Shown: positions 27,601-34,092 of the stretch, one piece after another
Position numbering within the stretch: the first letter of the stretch is position 1
How the letters are laid out: each line of letters starts with the position of its first letter
From: Planctomycetaceae bacterium
Lineage (GTDB): Bacteria; Planctomycetota; Planctomycetia; Planctomycetales; Planctomycetaceae
Length of the DNA stretch: 64,000 bases
Reading direction: 5' to 3'
Assembly (NCBI GenBank): GCA_041398825.1
Contig: JAWKTX010000002.1
Span: 248,001-312,000 of the forward strand
Program-made: the position numbers and the translations under genes
Notes under the pieces: generated by a model
What the model was told of the DNA's origin: nothing
The model's input: the letters and a program-made list of their open reading frames with translations, nothing else
The model's database searches: none

Positions 27601-28197
27601 GATGGGGAGCATATCTGGATCGTCAACGACACGGCTTCGGTCGATCGAGTGTTCCGATACTCGATGGCAGGTACGCCTGATGGAAGCTGGGTGATTGATT
27701 CGGCGAATACTCAGCCGACAGGCATTGCTCTGTCGCCGGACGGTACGGGGACGCTCTGGATCGTTGATTCCCTGAGCGACCGTGTTTATGGATACGATGT
27801 CGGCACAACCCGATTCTCAGGCAATCTTTCTGCCACGCATCAGTTTGCTCTGAATTCACTCGACAGAAACGCTCAGGGCATCGCAACCGTCGTTCCGCCA
27901 GTGTCTACCGGGCTCGCCTCACCCGCAAGCGTTTTGACACCCATCGCAAAAGCGACGGCATCATCACTCTTTGATGATCCTGCTGAGATGTCCATGACGA
28001 TTGCGACATCCGATTCCCCATCGACGCGGACAACGACCGCCAGGATCGCCACCGTAAGAATCGAAGTGCAGAGCCACGATGATGACACGTTCGTCAAATC
28101 AGAGCGCGAAGTGTCGGGGGAACGTCCGGATCTGGAAGACTCACTTCTGGACGAGGCTTTCGGAACGGACGACTTGTTTCTGCTTCTGGGCAGCTAA
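21616..28197 (+). CDS. Giant LEPR-XLL surface protein with SdrD-B, vWA-like and tandem-95 repeats
   Basis: A 2193-residue exported protein. Its Arg-rich N-terminus ends in SLETRALLSA, the LEPR-XLL motif. Seven SdrD-B/Cna-B-like repeats follow (about 46-800), each opening like GTVWNDLNADG and holding calcium-type loops such as DMNRNGAFD. A vWA-like domain (about 850-1250) has DDTGS in the metal-site position. One degenerate cadherin-like module (1270-1378) precedes five tandem-95/Big-9 repeats (1378-1855), each with GVLxNDxDxDGD and DSFTYVANDG. A propeller-like part (1860-2095) has recurring LWVVDS-type strands, and an acidic tail ends in DDLFLLLGS. ATG 21616 has AAGGA well placed. Calcium-stabilised adhesion or cell-wall function is the likely role. 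A strong terminator follows. Confidence 0.9.
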   Translation: MVSFLRQLRRVARLSRARRRPRRQCSQENQMGCESLETRALLSAITGTIYEDVDSSGTKTGPDNTLGGWQVYVDLDNSGTLNSRADGTPEPSVFANSGGDYTINMNGFPTGTYRVAEIVQPGWSPTAATSRDVAFTSSQDSNKVDFFNFAGGDIVGTVWNDLNADGIRAVDPITGEFTDPGLEGWTVFIDMKPAGGGGLNGIPDPGEPTTTTDASGQYHFSNLPAGDYEVTEVQPAGWDVPSGRWDTKQTVAVNALTTATQDYANFSLINGSISGSVWNDLNIDGVRETDPITGDFTEPGLADWTIFLDTNNNGVLDPTETSTVTDTDGNYSFISLAAGDYEVTEVIPAGWDVSPTYDSRQTVAVRGGRNSTANDFANFTVENGSIRGTVWNDLFRDGIRNSDISGAFTDPGLAGWTVYLDMNRNGAFDSTEPTAITDVDGHYLFPGLQVGEYEVIEIVPTGWETAPTFGDNYSVRVYSGAESVAHDFANFNLSTLIPGTVSGTVWNDVNANGIIDSTPSAEPGLGGRIVFADLNSNGIPDASEPQTTTNPDGTYTISGVAPGTVNIVDVLPAGWRATSPVTSVRSLVLKNGENKTGINYGTAELKNSTISGAVFADTNKNGIRDAGEHGLAGITVYLDMNNSGTLDAGDLQTTTSADLYYTPSINEAGSYSFDHLASGTYSIRQIIPVELSATPTTQFEHSVTMVASENHSGVDFADVFRLNEIHGVKFEDANGNHVRDADEVTVAGTTIFIDSNRNNVLDADEMSTITGSDGSYSFTGLTPGAYVVREVVESGFGITFPTTSGGTLWPAGVSNPAVGNVSPTSITTSLIVGQSYNQTVSLTLPDTGALTNAVDVFLLFDDTGSFTNNSPIVRAAFPDIITQLQTSLSGTDLAFGVGRFEEYGNFASEYGTGRPFVLNQPIVAASTPGYLTAIQAALNRTTPGYGGDGPETDIEALYQLVTGIGFDGNNNGSVMDSGAAGLGATQLLPGNSGDVPSFVSFTADASSNVLPAAGTVGGGGFRAGALPVILLATDTGFAYQPKGETTITGANGLTLPVSDLTETSRGTTPFSSGAGLQETITGLNALGALVIGLGTNTQSNVDPRQGLEAISKLTGAINRSTTPIDNGTGTPIAPGDPLYFQISTGFAGSVAAGVQNAIQNAVTNVAMDITVQASDPRVHIINHTGTRTSVGSGQTASFDIEFVGDGIPHRFDLQFVREGTNVVLGSIPVVLGTPIPGDGYHFDDLGEGEIELEDHFGDHASGASTANVAPSFVAGSNQVAPEDAGIQTVMPWATGISPGPASEASQTVNFVVVSNDNTGLFSVQPAISADGVLTFTSAPDAFGTATLSVVLHDNGGTANGGTDTSAPQQFTIHITAVNDTPAVVDDFYSSPSGDIVIVAAPGVLANDSDVDGDLLSVTPVTSPVHGSLTLSTSGSFSYIPDAGFSGTDSFTYVANDGTVDSALATVAIAVTAANSAPTAAGDHYATNEDVVLIIDLPGVLGNDTDIDGDPLTARVVTDPSHGSLTLNPDGSFIYTSVPNFNGIDSFTYTANDGTVDSAAATVTITVAPVNDLPVAIPDDYNTSEDVPLDITLPGILSNDLDADGDPLTARLISVPAHGTLTVNPDGSFNYVPDLNFNGSDSFTYVANDGVVDSEAAKVTIRVAAVNDAPVATPDRYSISEDNTLTVVIPGVLNNDTDIDGDALTGRLVAGPTHGTLLLDSNGHFTYTPALNYNGTDTFTYVANDGSLDSAPTTVTITVTAVNDAPLAIGEDFAVDAGTVLNITLPGILANDSDVDGDGLTAVLVAGPSNGSLILNADGSLSYTPATGFSGTDSFTYVANDGSLNSETATVTLTVNPILPPPTGDMHFLVVDTSSRRTFEYDEAGGVLNHSRLNTEDQKPRGIATNSNGTLRWVIDEKGEVFVYNDSNVLLGSWEFEGVDKAQGIAINGNDLWVVDSSNDRAYLFSGAASRRSGSASPDFSFALSNSNRNAKDLVTDGEHIWIVNDTASVDRVFRYSMAGTPDGSWVIDSANTQPTGIALSPDGTGTLWIVDSLSDRVYGYDVGTTRFSGNLSATHQFALNSLDRNAQGIATVVPPVSTGLASPASVLTPIAKATASSLFDDPAEMSMTIATSDSPSTRTTTARIATVRIEVQSHDDDTFVKSEREVSGERPDLEDSLLDEAFGTDDLFLLLGS

Positions 28198-28224
28198 AAA
28201 ACTCCGCAACAATTCATTCTCCAG

Positions 28225-28256
28225 AAACTCAGGTCAATCCTTGACCTGAGTTTTTT
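28225..28256 (+). terminator. Strong intrinsic terminator after the giant gene
   Basis: A perfect 12-bp stem, AACTCAGGTCAA (28226-28237) with TTGACCTGAGTT (28241-28252), closes a 3-nt loop. The run TTTTTT begins inside the 3' arm. It lies about 30 bp after the stop codon. Confidence 0.92.
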
Positions 28257-28342
28257 CGTCGTGGAACAGAAATTTTTGCGGTCGATACGATCAAAGCCAG
28301 CGGGAGGTGAACATCCCTGGGAGTTGGAAAATCACCGGGAAA

Positions 28343-28621
28343 TCATCCGCCACAAAGCGGAGACTTCTTCTGCACAATCCGGGGGCATTTGGGAGCCATT
28401 TCTGCATTCAATTGTTTGTATTCCTGCCATCTATCGGGAAGATGATCTTCAAAGAAAATGGCTTCGACCGGGCACTCAGGAACACAGGCTTCACAGTCGA
28501 GGCATTCATCGGGATCGATAAACAGCATGGCCTCTCCTTCGTAGAAGCAGTCGACGGGGCAAACGACAATGCAGTCCGTATACTTGCAGTTAAAACAGGG
28601 TTCAGCCACAACGTGAGTCAT
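28343..28621 (-). CDS. fdxA: 7Fe-type (3Fe-4S/4Fe-4S) ferredoxin
   Basis: A 92-residue small acidic ferredoxin resembling FdxA. Cysteines at 9, 17, 21 and 25 and at 40, 43, 46 and 50 form the two cluster-binding groups, with an extra Cys at 12, as in seven-iron ferredoxins where the first site holds a 3Fe-4S cluster. The start MTHVVAEPCFNCKYTDC is the usual family start. It would carry single electrons between cytoplasmic redox enzymes; partners are not adjacent. It is transcribed toward the giant gene's terminator, which lies 87 bp past its own stop. Confidence 0.93.
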   Translation of the reverse strand: MTHVVAEPCFNCKYTDCIVVCPVDCFYEGEAMLFIDPDECLDCEACVPECPVEAIFFEDHLPDRWQEYKQLNAEMAPKCPRIVQKKSPLCGG

Positions 28622-28947
28622 TGGAGTTCCTCCGGAAAAGGAAATAGGTTTGGAGAGAAAAGGCCCTTCATTTGATGAATGCAGATGTGGCTCGATGACC
28701 GGACAAGAATCTCAGAAAAACATAATGTCAGCGGAAAGCGGTGCCTGAAATCTGTCGCTGGTGACTCCCGGCTGAAATTTCCGGTGGTTAGCTTTCCGTT
28801 GAAAAATCGGGACGGCACGCAGGACGACTGGAAACCATGATTTCTTCAGGTCTCCTGTTCGAGCCAGTCCCGGTTTTCAACAGGCTGTTAAGTGAAGGTG
28901 CTGCGTTCGTGGCTTTTCAGAAGTTGCCTTTGTTCGAAAGATTTCAC
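28622..28947. other. Divergent gap holding repeat copy A
   Basis: The region separates the - strand ferredoxin and the + strand serine hydrolase and includes one 100-bp palindromic element (28791-28890). Promoters for both genes should lie here, but none is clear. Open frame from 28837 to 28947 continues into the hydrolase but is encoded by the repeat and is probably not translated. Confidence 0.5.
28791..28890 (+). repeat. Long-hairpin dispersed repeat, copy A
   Basis: One of five related elements of about 100 bp. The left end CCGTTGAAAAATCGGGAC and the right end GTCCCGGTTTTCAACAGG are imperfect inverted repeats, and an inner region (CAGGACGACTGG ... CAGGTCTCCTG) extends the pairing, so the single strand can fold into one long hairpin. 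The flank CCGGTGGTTAGC at 28781-28792 recurs, inverted, at the right flank of copy D, suggesting the full element is somewhat longer. CTCCCGGCTGAA upstream is also shared with copy C in near-identical form. Confidence 0.85.
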
Positions 28948-30129
28948 ATGCGGAATGACTTTGTCGCTGGACACGCCCTTCGCGGCGTCACCCTGTTCGT
29001 GCTGGGGATCGTACGTCTTGCGTTTACATCCGCTGCACCCGCGGACGATGCTCCATCACTGAATACCCTGTTGCAGCCGTTTGTTGCCAAACATGAACTG
29101 GCGGGAGCCGTTGCAGTCGTCGCCGATCGAAATCAGATTCTCGCGTTAGAAATGGTTGGCTTCTCGGATGTCAGTCTTCATAAGCCGATGACGAAGGATG
29201 CGATGTTCTGGATTGCATCGCAGTCCAAGCCAATGACTGCAACTGCGGTGATGATGCTTGTCGATGAAGGCCGAATATCGCTGGATGATGCGGTCGAAAC
29301 ACATTTGCCGGAGTTCAAAGGCCAGATGGTAGTGACAGAAAAGTCAGACGATCAGGTAACGCTGCAACGTCCGGTTCGCCCCGTGACAATTCGTGACATT
29401 CTAAGTCATATGAGTGGCCTGCCGTTTCGATCGGCGATCGAGGAGCCAACGCTGGATGGGTTGCCACTGCGTGTTGCGGTTCAGAGTTACGCGATGACGT
29501 CTCTTCAGACGCAGCCGGGGACCAGGTATCAATATTCAAATGCCGGAATCAACACTGCTGCCCGCATTCTGGAAGTTCTGTCCGGCATGCCTTACGAAGA
29601 TTTCATGCAGCAGCGTCTGTTCAATCCGCTTGGCATGAAAGATACCACGTTCTGGCCGAATGAAGAGCAAGTGACGCGCATTGCAAAGTCTTATCGACCA
29701 AACCCTGAAAAGGAAGATCTGATAGAAATACCGGTCAGTCAGTTAACTTATCCACTGAACAACCGAACGCAACGATTTCCAATGCCAGCAGGCGGGTTGT
29801 TTTCAACGGCTACCGATACTGCCATCTTCTGTCAGATGCTGCTGAACGGTGGAGAATGGAATGGCCGGCAGATCATCAGCAAAGCCGCACTGAAAGAACT
29901 GTCCTCGCGTCAAACCCCAGGCAGTGTGAAAGAGAGTTACGGTCTTGGTTTCGCATTGTCGCCCGACGGTTTTGGGCATGGAGGCGCGCAAGCGACCAGT
30001 ATGCACGTCTATCCCGAAGAAGGGATCGTTATCGTATGGATGGTCCAGCACGCCGGTTTCCCGGGAGAAGGAGCCCGCGCGCAGGGTGTTTTTCGTAACT
30101 GGGCAACATCCCGGTCATGGGCGAATTGA
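28948..30129 (+). CDS. Serine hydrolase, class C beta-lactamase/penicillin-binding-like
   Basis: A 393-residue protein of the beta-lactamase-related serine hydrolase family (Pfam Beta-lactamase; EstB/Pbp4-like). The nucleophile motif SxxK is SQSK (Ser91, Lys94), the second motif is YSN in RYQYSNAGIN, and HGG near the C-terminus (GFGHGGAQAT) stands for the KTG triad. An N-terminal hydrophobic stretch with AAPADDAPS looks like a cleaved signal peptide, so it acts in the periplasm. The frame opens at 28837, but those first 37 codons come from repeat copy A; ATG 28948 (MRNDFVAGHALRG) gives a proper signal peptide. Family members include esterases, D-amino-acid peptidases and beta-lactamases, and the substrate is not known. 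Confidence 0.87.
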   Translation: MRNDFVAGHALRGVTLFVLGIVRLAFTSAAPADDAPSLNTLLQPFVAKHELAGAVAVVADRNQILALEMVGFSDVSLHKPMTKDAMFWIASQSKPMTATAVMMLVDEGRISLDDAVETHLPEFKGQMVVTEKSDDQVTLQRPVRPVTIRDILSHMSGLPFRSAIEEPTLDGLPLRVAVQSYAMTSLQTQPGTRYQYSNAGINTAARILEVLSGMPYEDFMQQRLFNPLGMKDTTFWPNEEQVTRIAKSYRPNPEKEDLIEIPVSQLTYPLNNRTQRFPMPAGGLFSTATDTAIFCQMLLNGGEWNGRQIISKAALKELSSRQTPGSVKESYGLGFALSPDGFGHGGAQATSMHVYPEEGIVIVWMVQHAGFPGEGARAQGVFRNWATSRSWAN

Positions 30130-30489
30130 ATTGGCCTGAGTTGGACGGGAGAGCCGGGTCCATTACAGTGCTCTCATGGTTAACGAACGGCTGATGTTGG
30201 TGACGTGCTTCTGGTTGGTGACGCCTCTGGGTCGATAACGAGCCCCGGCGAGACAGGAGTGCGGAGCCTATGGAATGCGTCACTGTTATGGGGAGACGTT
30301 CATCAGGTGGTGTGACCTGAACCAGTTGACACTTGGAATGCTGCTGTTGATGTTCAACGGCTTTTTGATCTTGGAATCAGGTGCGAGCAGTGGGTTCGCA
30401 CGAATTGAAGCGAGCGACGGAAACGTGTGTCCGTGAGTTCGTCTGACTTTCGGTTGTGGGCAGATGCCCGTGCAAGGGGAAATCAAGTA
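30130..30489. other. 360-bp gap upstream of frr
   Basis: No gene is visible. Two copies of GTTGGTGACG (30196-30205 and 30214-30223) form an 18-bp-spaced direct repeat. A consensus TTGACA at 30326-30331 has only a weak -10 candidate (GATGTT) 17 bp later. The final AAGGGG lies about 10 nt before the frr ATG. Confidence 0.45.
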
Positions 30490-31050
30490 ATGGATCAGGA
30501 TGAGATTCTTCTGGACGCCGAAGAACGCATGGAAAAAGCAGTTTCCGTTCTCTCAAACGCCTTGAAAGGAATTCGAACGGGTCGTGCCAGTGCAGGTCTG
30601 GTGGACTCAGTCCGGGTTGAATACTACGGCTCTCCCACACCACTGAAGCAGATTGCCAACGTCAGCGTGCCAGAGCCTCAGCAGATCATGATTCGCCCGT
30701 TCGATAGTACTACGCTGGATGCGATCGCAAAGGCCATCACGAACAGTGACCTGGGCCTGGCGCCGAACAATGATGGACGCGTGATTCGACTGAATATTCC
30801 ACCACTCTCCACGGAACGACGAAAGCAGCTGACAAGTCGTGTTAAGGAACTCGCCGAAGAAGCTCGTGTAGCGATCCGAAATATTCGACGCGATGCCAAT
30901 AAGCACGCGGACCAGTCTGAAAAAGATAAAGTAATGTCCGAAGATGATCGCGACACCACCAAAGACAAAGTTCAGGATCTGACAAAGAAGTACGAAGGCA
31001 TTGTCAACGATCGGGCCACGTCCAAGGAAACTGAGGTCATGGATAACTAG
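30490..31050 (+). CDS. frr: Ribosome recycling factor
   Basis: A 186-residue RRF that, with EF-G, splits post-termination ribosomes. The family pattern is complete: coiled three-helix parts with LKGIRTGRASAGLVDSVRVEYYG near the start, the central beta domain (IANVSVPEPQQIMIRPFD), IRLNIPPLSTERRKQL, and the C-terminal helix RRDANKHADQSEKDK. ATG 30490 has AAGGGG about ten nucleotides upstream and matches the family start; the frame extends 21 codons further without homology. In many bacteria frr follows tsf and pyrH, but neither is here and the gene looks monocistronic. Confidence 0.96.
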   Translation: MDQDEILLDAEERMEKAVSVLSNALKGIRTGRASAGLVDSVRVEYYGSPTPLKQIANVSVPEPQQIMIRPFDSTTLDAIAKAITNSDLGLAPNNDGRVIRLNIPPLSTERRKQLTSRVKELAEEARVAIRNIRRDANKHADQSEKDKVMSEDDRDTTKDKVQDLTKKYEGIVNDRATSKETEVMDN

Positions 31051-31186
31051 TGTGGTGCAGCCTTTCGGTTGTTGAATGACGCCGTAGCGGAGATCGTGAG
31101 AATTCTGACGCACGTCCAAATCCTGATCACGTCTGAATTCTTACGAATCCGGCTCCAGCGGGACAGAAACCAGGCAGCCATAAACA

Positions 31187-31233
31187 GCCGCCCGGAGCAT
31201 ACATCCGCCACCCGGAGCATACATCAGCCACCC
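31187..31233 (+). repeat. 20-bp tandem direct repeat (2.35 copies)
   Basis: The unit GCCRCCCGGAGCATACATCM occurs at 31187-31206 and 31207-31226 with two differences, then a partial third unit GCCACCC. It lies 34 bp before the GTG of the acyl-CoA dehydrogenase homologue. It could be an operator or simply slippage. Confidence 0.7.
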
Positions 31234-31266
31234 AGAACAGTGCACATCTGAACGAGACACGTACGA

Positions 31267-32337
31267 GTGACCCGACGAACTGATTTTCAGACGCTCGAAC
31301 AACAACTTCGCGAACTCCCGGCATGCGAACGGACAGACGAGTGGCCTACGGCCCAGTTCGAAGCGCTCAAACAGGCCGGTGGTCTTCGCTGGAACATCGG
31401 GCCTGAATTTGGTGGTGATGGACTCAGTTCGGCCGAGATGCTTTCGCTTTATCGTCAGCTTGCCTCGGCATCACTGGTGACAACGTTCATCCTGACCCAG
31501 CGAAATGCCGCCTGTCAGCGTATTGCGCTTGCCCGAGAAAGTGATCTGCGGACAAAGTTGCTGACACAATTATGCGAAGGCGCGATATTCTCGACGGTCG
31601 GGATTTCACATCTGACAACATCGCGACAGCATTTGAAGTCACCGCCGGTTTCAGTGACGGTCGATGGAAGCGATTACGTTTTGAATGGCGTTGTGCCCTG
31701 GGCCACAGGTGCCACGATGGCTGATGTTCTTGTGACTGGCGGAACATTATTCGATCAGACCCAGATTCTTGCAGCTATCCCAGCCCATCGTGCCGGCGTT
31801 TCCGTTGGTAAACCTGTAGAAATGCTTGCTCTGAACTCATCTCAGACGGGAGCCATTCATCTGCAGAATGTTCGTATTTCTGCAGAGGAAGTTCTGCACG
31901 GACCCGTCGAAAAAGTAATGTCGCAGGGAGCCGGTGGTGGAGCGGGGTCGCTGGGAACGTCAGCACTGGCCATTGGTGCTGCCGAGGGCACGATTCGACA
32001 GTTCGAAGTAGAGGTTGAGAAACGCCCGGAGCTTGCCGAATTTATCCTTCCCTTGAAGGCCGAAGCGAATCGTCTCGTGCTTGAACTGGAAAGGGCAGCG
32101 GAGGCTACGCAGGATGCGGGAACACAGGCGACCGAAGTTTTGCGGCGCGACGCCAATAGTCTGGTGACGCGATCTGCACAGGTCTGGCTGGCGGCAACAA
32201 AAGGAGCGGGATTTATTGCTGGTCATCCTGCAGAACGTGCGGTGCGTGAAAGCATGTTCTTTATGGTTTGGTCGTGTCCACAGCCCGTTCTGAACGCCAA
32301 TCTGAAGGAACTAAGTTGTCGGCTGAACGACGAATGA
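31267..32337 (+). CDS. Acyl-CoA dehydrogenase-family flavoprotein
   Basis: A 356-residue protein of the acyl-CoA dehydrogenase fold, acting on an acyl-CoA or similar thioester with FAD. The N-terminal helical domain has LKQAGGLRWNIGPEFGGDGLS, like the GL..L..P..YGG motif; a beta-domain follows (GAIFSTVGIS, VLNGVVPWATGATMADVLVTGG), then the C-terminal four-helix bundle. The bundle is short and the normal catalytic Glu region is not obvious, so the reaction is uncertain; monooxygenase-type relatives share this fold. Start is GTG 31267, with no strong ribosome-binding site. The OleD-like gene starts 115 bp later on the same strand, so a shared role in acyl metabolism is possible. Confidence 0.78.
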   Translation: MTRRTDFQTLEQQLRELPACERTDEWPTAQFEALKQAGGLRWNIGPEFGGDGLSSAEMLSLYRQLASASLVTTFILTQRNAACQRIALARESDLRTKLLTQLCEGAIFSTVGISHLTTSRQHLKSPPVSVTVDGSDYVLNGVVPWATGATMADVLVTGGTLFDQTQILAAIPAHRAGVSVGKPVEMLALNSSQTGAIHLQNVRISAEEVLHGPVEKVMSQGAGGGAGSLGTSALAIGAAEGTIRQFEVEVEKRPELAEFILPLKAEANRLVLELERAAEATQDAGTQATEVLRRDANSLVTRSAQVWLAATKGAGFIAGHPAERAVRESMFFMVWSCPQPVLNANLKELSCRLNDE

Positions 32338-32452
32338 AAGCACGTTCCATCAGGCTGAAAACATTCAGAGCGTCTTCGACGCAGATCGATGGCAGAGCCC
32401 GTTGGAGACGCCGCCAGAATCCGTGCAAAAGCTCAAACACAAAGGAAACCCG

Positions 32453-33451
32453 ATGAAGGCTTTGGTGACGGGGGGCGGTGGTTTTCTCGGCCTGTACATT
32501 GTTGAGCAACTTCTGGCAGATGGTCATGAAGTTCGAGTGTTTTGTCGCGGGCAGTACGAAAGACTGACGCAGCTGAACGTACCAGTCGTACAGGGCGATC
32601 TGCGGAATTACGACGAAGTCTCTTCGGCCTGTGAAGACATCGATGCGGTCTTTCACGTGGCTGCTCTTCCCGGCGTCTGGGGGCCGTGGAAGTCGTATCA
32701 CGACATCAACACTCTGGGTACGATCAATGTTGTGGAGGCCTGCAAGAAACAGAGCGTCCGGCGGCTGGTCTACACAAGCTCGCCCAGCGTTGTGTTCGAT
32801 GGTTGCGACCACATCGATGCCGATGAAAGTCTGCCGTATGCATCGTCCTGGTTATGTCATTATCCGCATTCAAAAGCACTTGGCGAACAGGCAGTGCTGG
32901 CTGCTGACAACCCACAGCTTCGCACGGTTGCCCTGCGTCCGCATTTGATCTGGGGCCCGCGAGACAACCACCTGATTCCCAGGCTGATCCACCGGGCTAA
33001 GAATGGTCGGCTGCGGCGAGTGGGTGATGGCACAAATGTTGTTTCGGTTTCGTATGTAGAAAATGCGGCCGCCGCGCATGTACAGGTTGAACGCCACCTG
33101 CGCGACTCAGATTCAGCGGCTGGCAAAGCCTATTTCATCAATGAACCCGAATCGGTGAATCTCTGGAACTGGATTGATTTGTTACTGGTTCGTGCTGGTT
33201 TGCCACCGGTTCAGAAATCCATTTCACGGCGTGCTGCATGGAACATCGGTGCCATGTTGGAAACATTGTGGTCGATAACGCGACTGAAGGGTGAGCCACC
33301 GATGACACGTTTCGTTGCGTCACAGCTGGCAGGATCACACAGTTACAGCATAGCGGCCGCACAGAGAGATTTTTCATACACACCTGTCGTGTCCATGGAA
33401 GAAGGCCTGGAACGACTTCAGCCCGACCTGACGGCTGCTACGCGAAAGTAG
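32453..33451 (+). CDS. OleD-like 2-alkyl-3-oxoalkanoate reductase (3-beta-HSD-type SDR)
   Basis: A 332-residue extended SDR. The opening KALVTGGGGFLG binds NAD(P), YTSSPSVVF carries the catalytic Ser region, and YPHSK supplies Tyr and Lys. The pattern FHVAALPGVWGPWKSYHDINTLGT and the C-terminal block GEPPMTRFVASQLAGSHSYSI with DFSYTPVVSMEEGLERL closely follow OleD enzymes of the olefinic-hydrocarbon pathway, which reduce 2-alkyl-3-ketoacids to 2-alkyl-3-hydroxyacids. OleA, OleB and OleC are not adjacent, so pathway membership must be tested elsewhere in the genome. ATG 32453 has AAAGGA upstream. The next gene starts 5 bp after the stop and is likely co-transcribed. Confidence 0.85.
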   Translation: MKALVTGGGGFLGLYIVEQLLADGHEVRVFCRGQYERLTQLNVPVVQGDLRNYDEVSSACEDIDAVFHVAALPGVWGPWKSYHDINTLGTINVVEACKKQSVRRLVYTSSPSVVFDGCDHIDADESLPYASSWLCHYPHSKALGEQAVLAADNPQLRTVALRPHLIWGPRDNHLIPRLIHRAKNGRLRRVGDGTNVVSVSYVENAAAAHVQVERHLRDSDSAAGKAYFINEPESVNLWNWIDLLLVRAGLPPVQKSISRRAAWNIGAMLETLWSITRLKGEPPMTRFVASQLAGSHSYSIAAAQRDFSYTPVVSMEEGLERLQPDLTAATRK

Positions 33452-33456
33452 ACTCC

Positions 33457-34068
33457 ATGCCTGCATTAACGCGAATCTACACAAGAACCGGCGATGACGG
33501 GTCCACATCGGATGGATCCGGTCAGCGTATTGAGAAAATCCATCCCCGCGTTGTGGCAGGTGGAAGCATCGACGAAACCAATTGCGCCATTGGTGTGGCA
33601 GTTGCAGCCGACGAACTTTCAACGATGAACGAAGACCTCCGTCGGCTGCAGCATTTTCTTTTTGATCTGGGGGCTGATGTTTGTGTTCCGCTGAAGCAGG
33701 AGCCTGCGTCGTCGACGATTCGCATTCAGTCATCGCACGTCGTTGCGCTGGAACGGATGATTGACAGCTACAACGAGAAGCTCAAATCGCTGAAAAATTT
33801 TGTGCTGCCCGGCGGGTCCACTCAGGCGGCAGCGCTGCATTTGTCCCGAAGCATTTGTCGAAGGGCTGAACTGGATCTGCTTCAGCTGTCACAGTTGGAA
33901 TCGATCAACCCCCACGTGATTATTGCCATGAATCGGCTGAGTGATTTACTGTTTGTGCTAGCCCGCACGGCAAACACGCCGCGCGGTGATGTGCTCTGGC
34001 AGCCGGATATGAAGCTGGAGCTACATTCGGCGGATGGCACACGTCACGACATGCAGCCTCGGGATTGA
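33457..34068 (+). CDS. Cob(I)alamin adenosyltransferase, PduO/MMAB type
   Basis: A 203-residue ATP:cob(I)alamin adenosyltransferase that makes adenosylcobalamin. The N-terminal ATP-binding strand is clear (RIYTRTGDDGSTS), followed by VVAGGSIDETNCAIG, LFDLGADVCVP, FVLPGGSTQAAALHLSRSICRRAE and the final INRLSDLLFVLAR-like helix (here MNRLSDLLFVLARTAN). It begins 5 bp after the OleD-like gene. Its stop is 24 bp from the stop of the convergent MoxR gene, leaving no room for separate terminators. The cobalamin-dependent enzyme it serves is not in the window. Confidence 0.94.
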   Translation: MPALTRIYTRTGDDGSTSDGSGQRIEKIHPRVVAGGSIDETNCAIGVAVAADELSTMNEDLRRLQHFLFDLGADVCVPLKQEPASSTIRIQSSHVVALERMIDSYNEKLKSLKNFVLPGGSTQAAALHLSRSICRRAELDLLQLSQLESINPHVIIAMNRLSDLLFVLARTANTPRGDVLWQPDMKLELHSADGTRHDMQPRD

Positions 34069-34092
34069 TGGAAGCTGTTGAAGGAACGCAGG

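Noticed and set aside
30326..30354. Consensus TTGACA as a promoter for frr
   Set aside because: The -10 candidate (GATGTT) is poor, and planctomycete promoters are not well defined, so I do not annotate it as a promoter.
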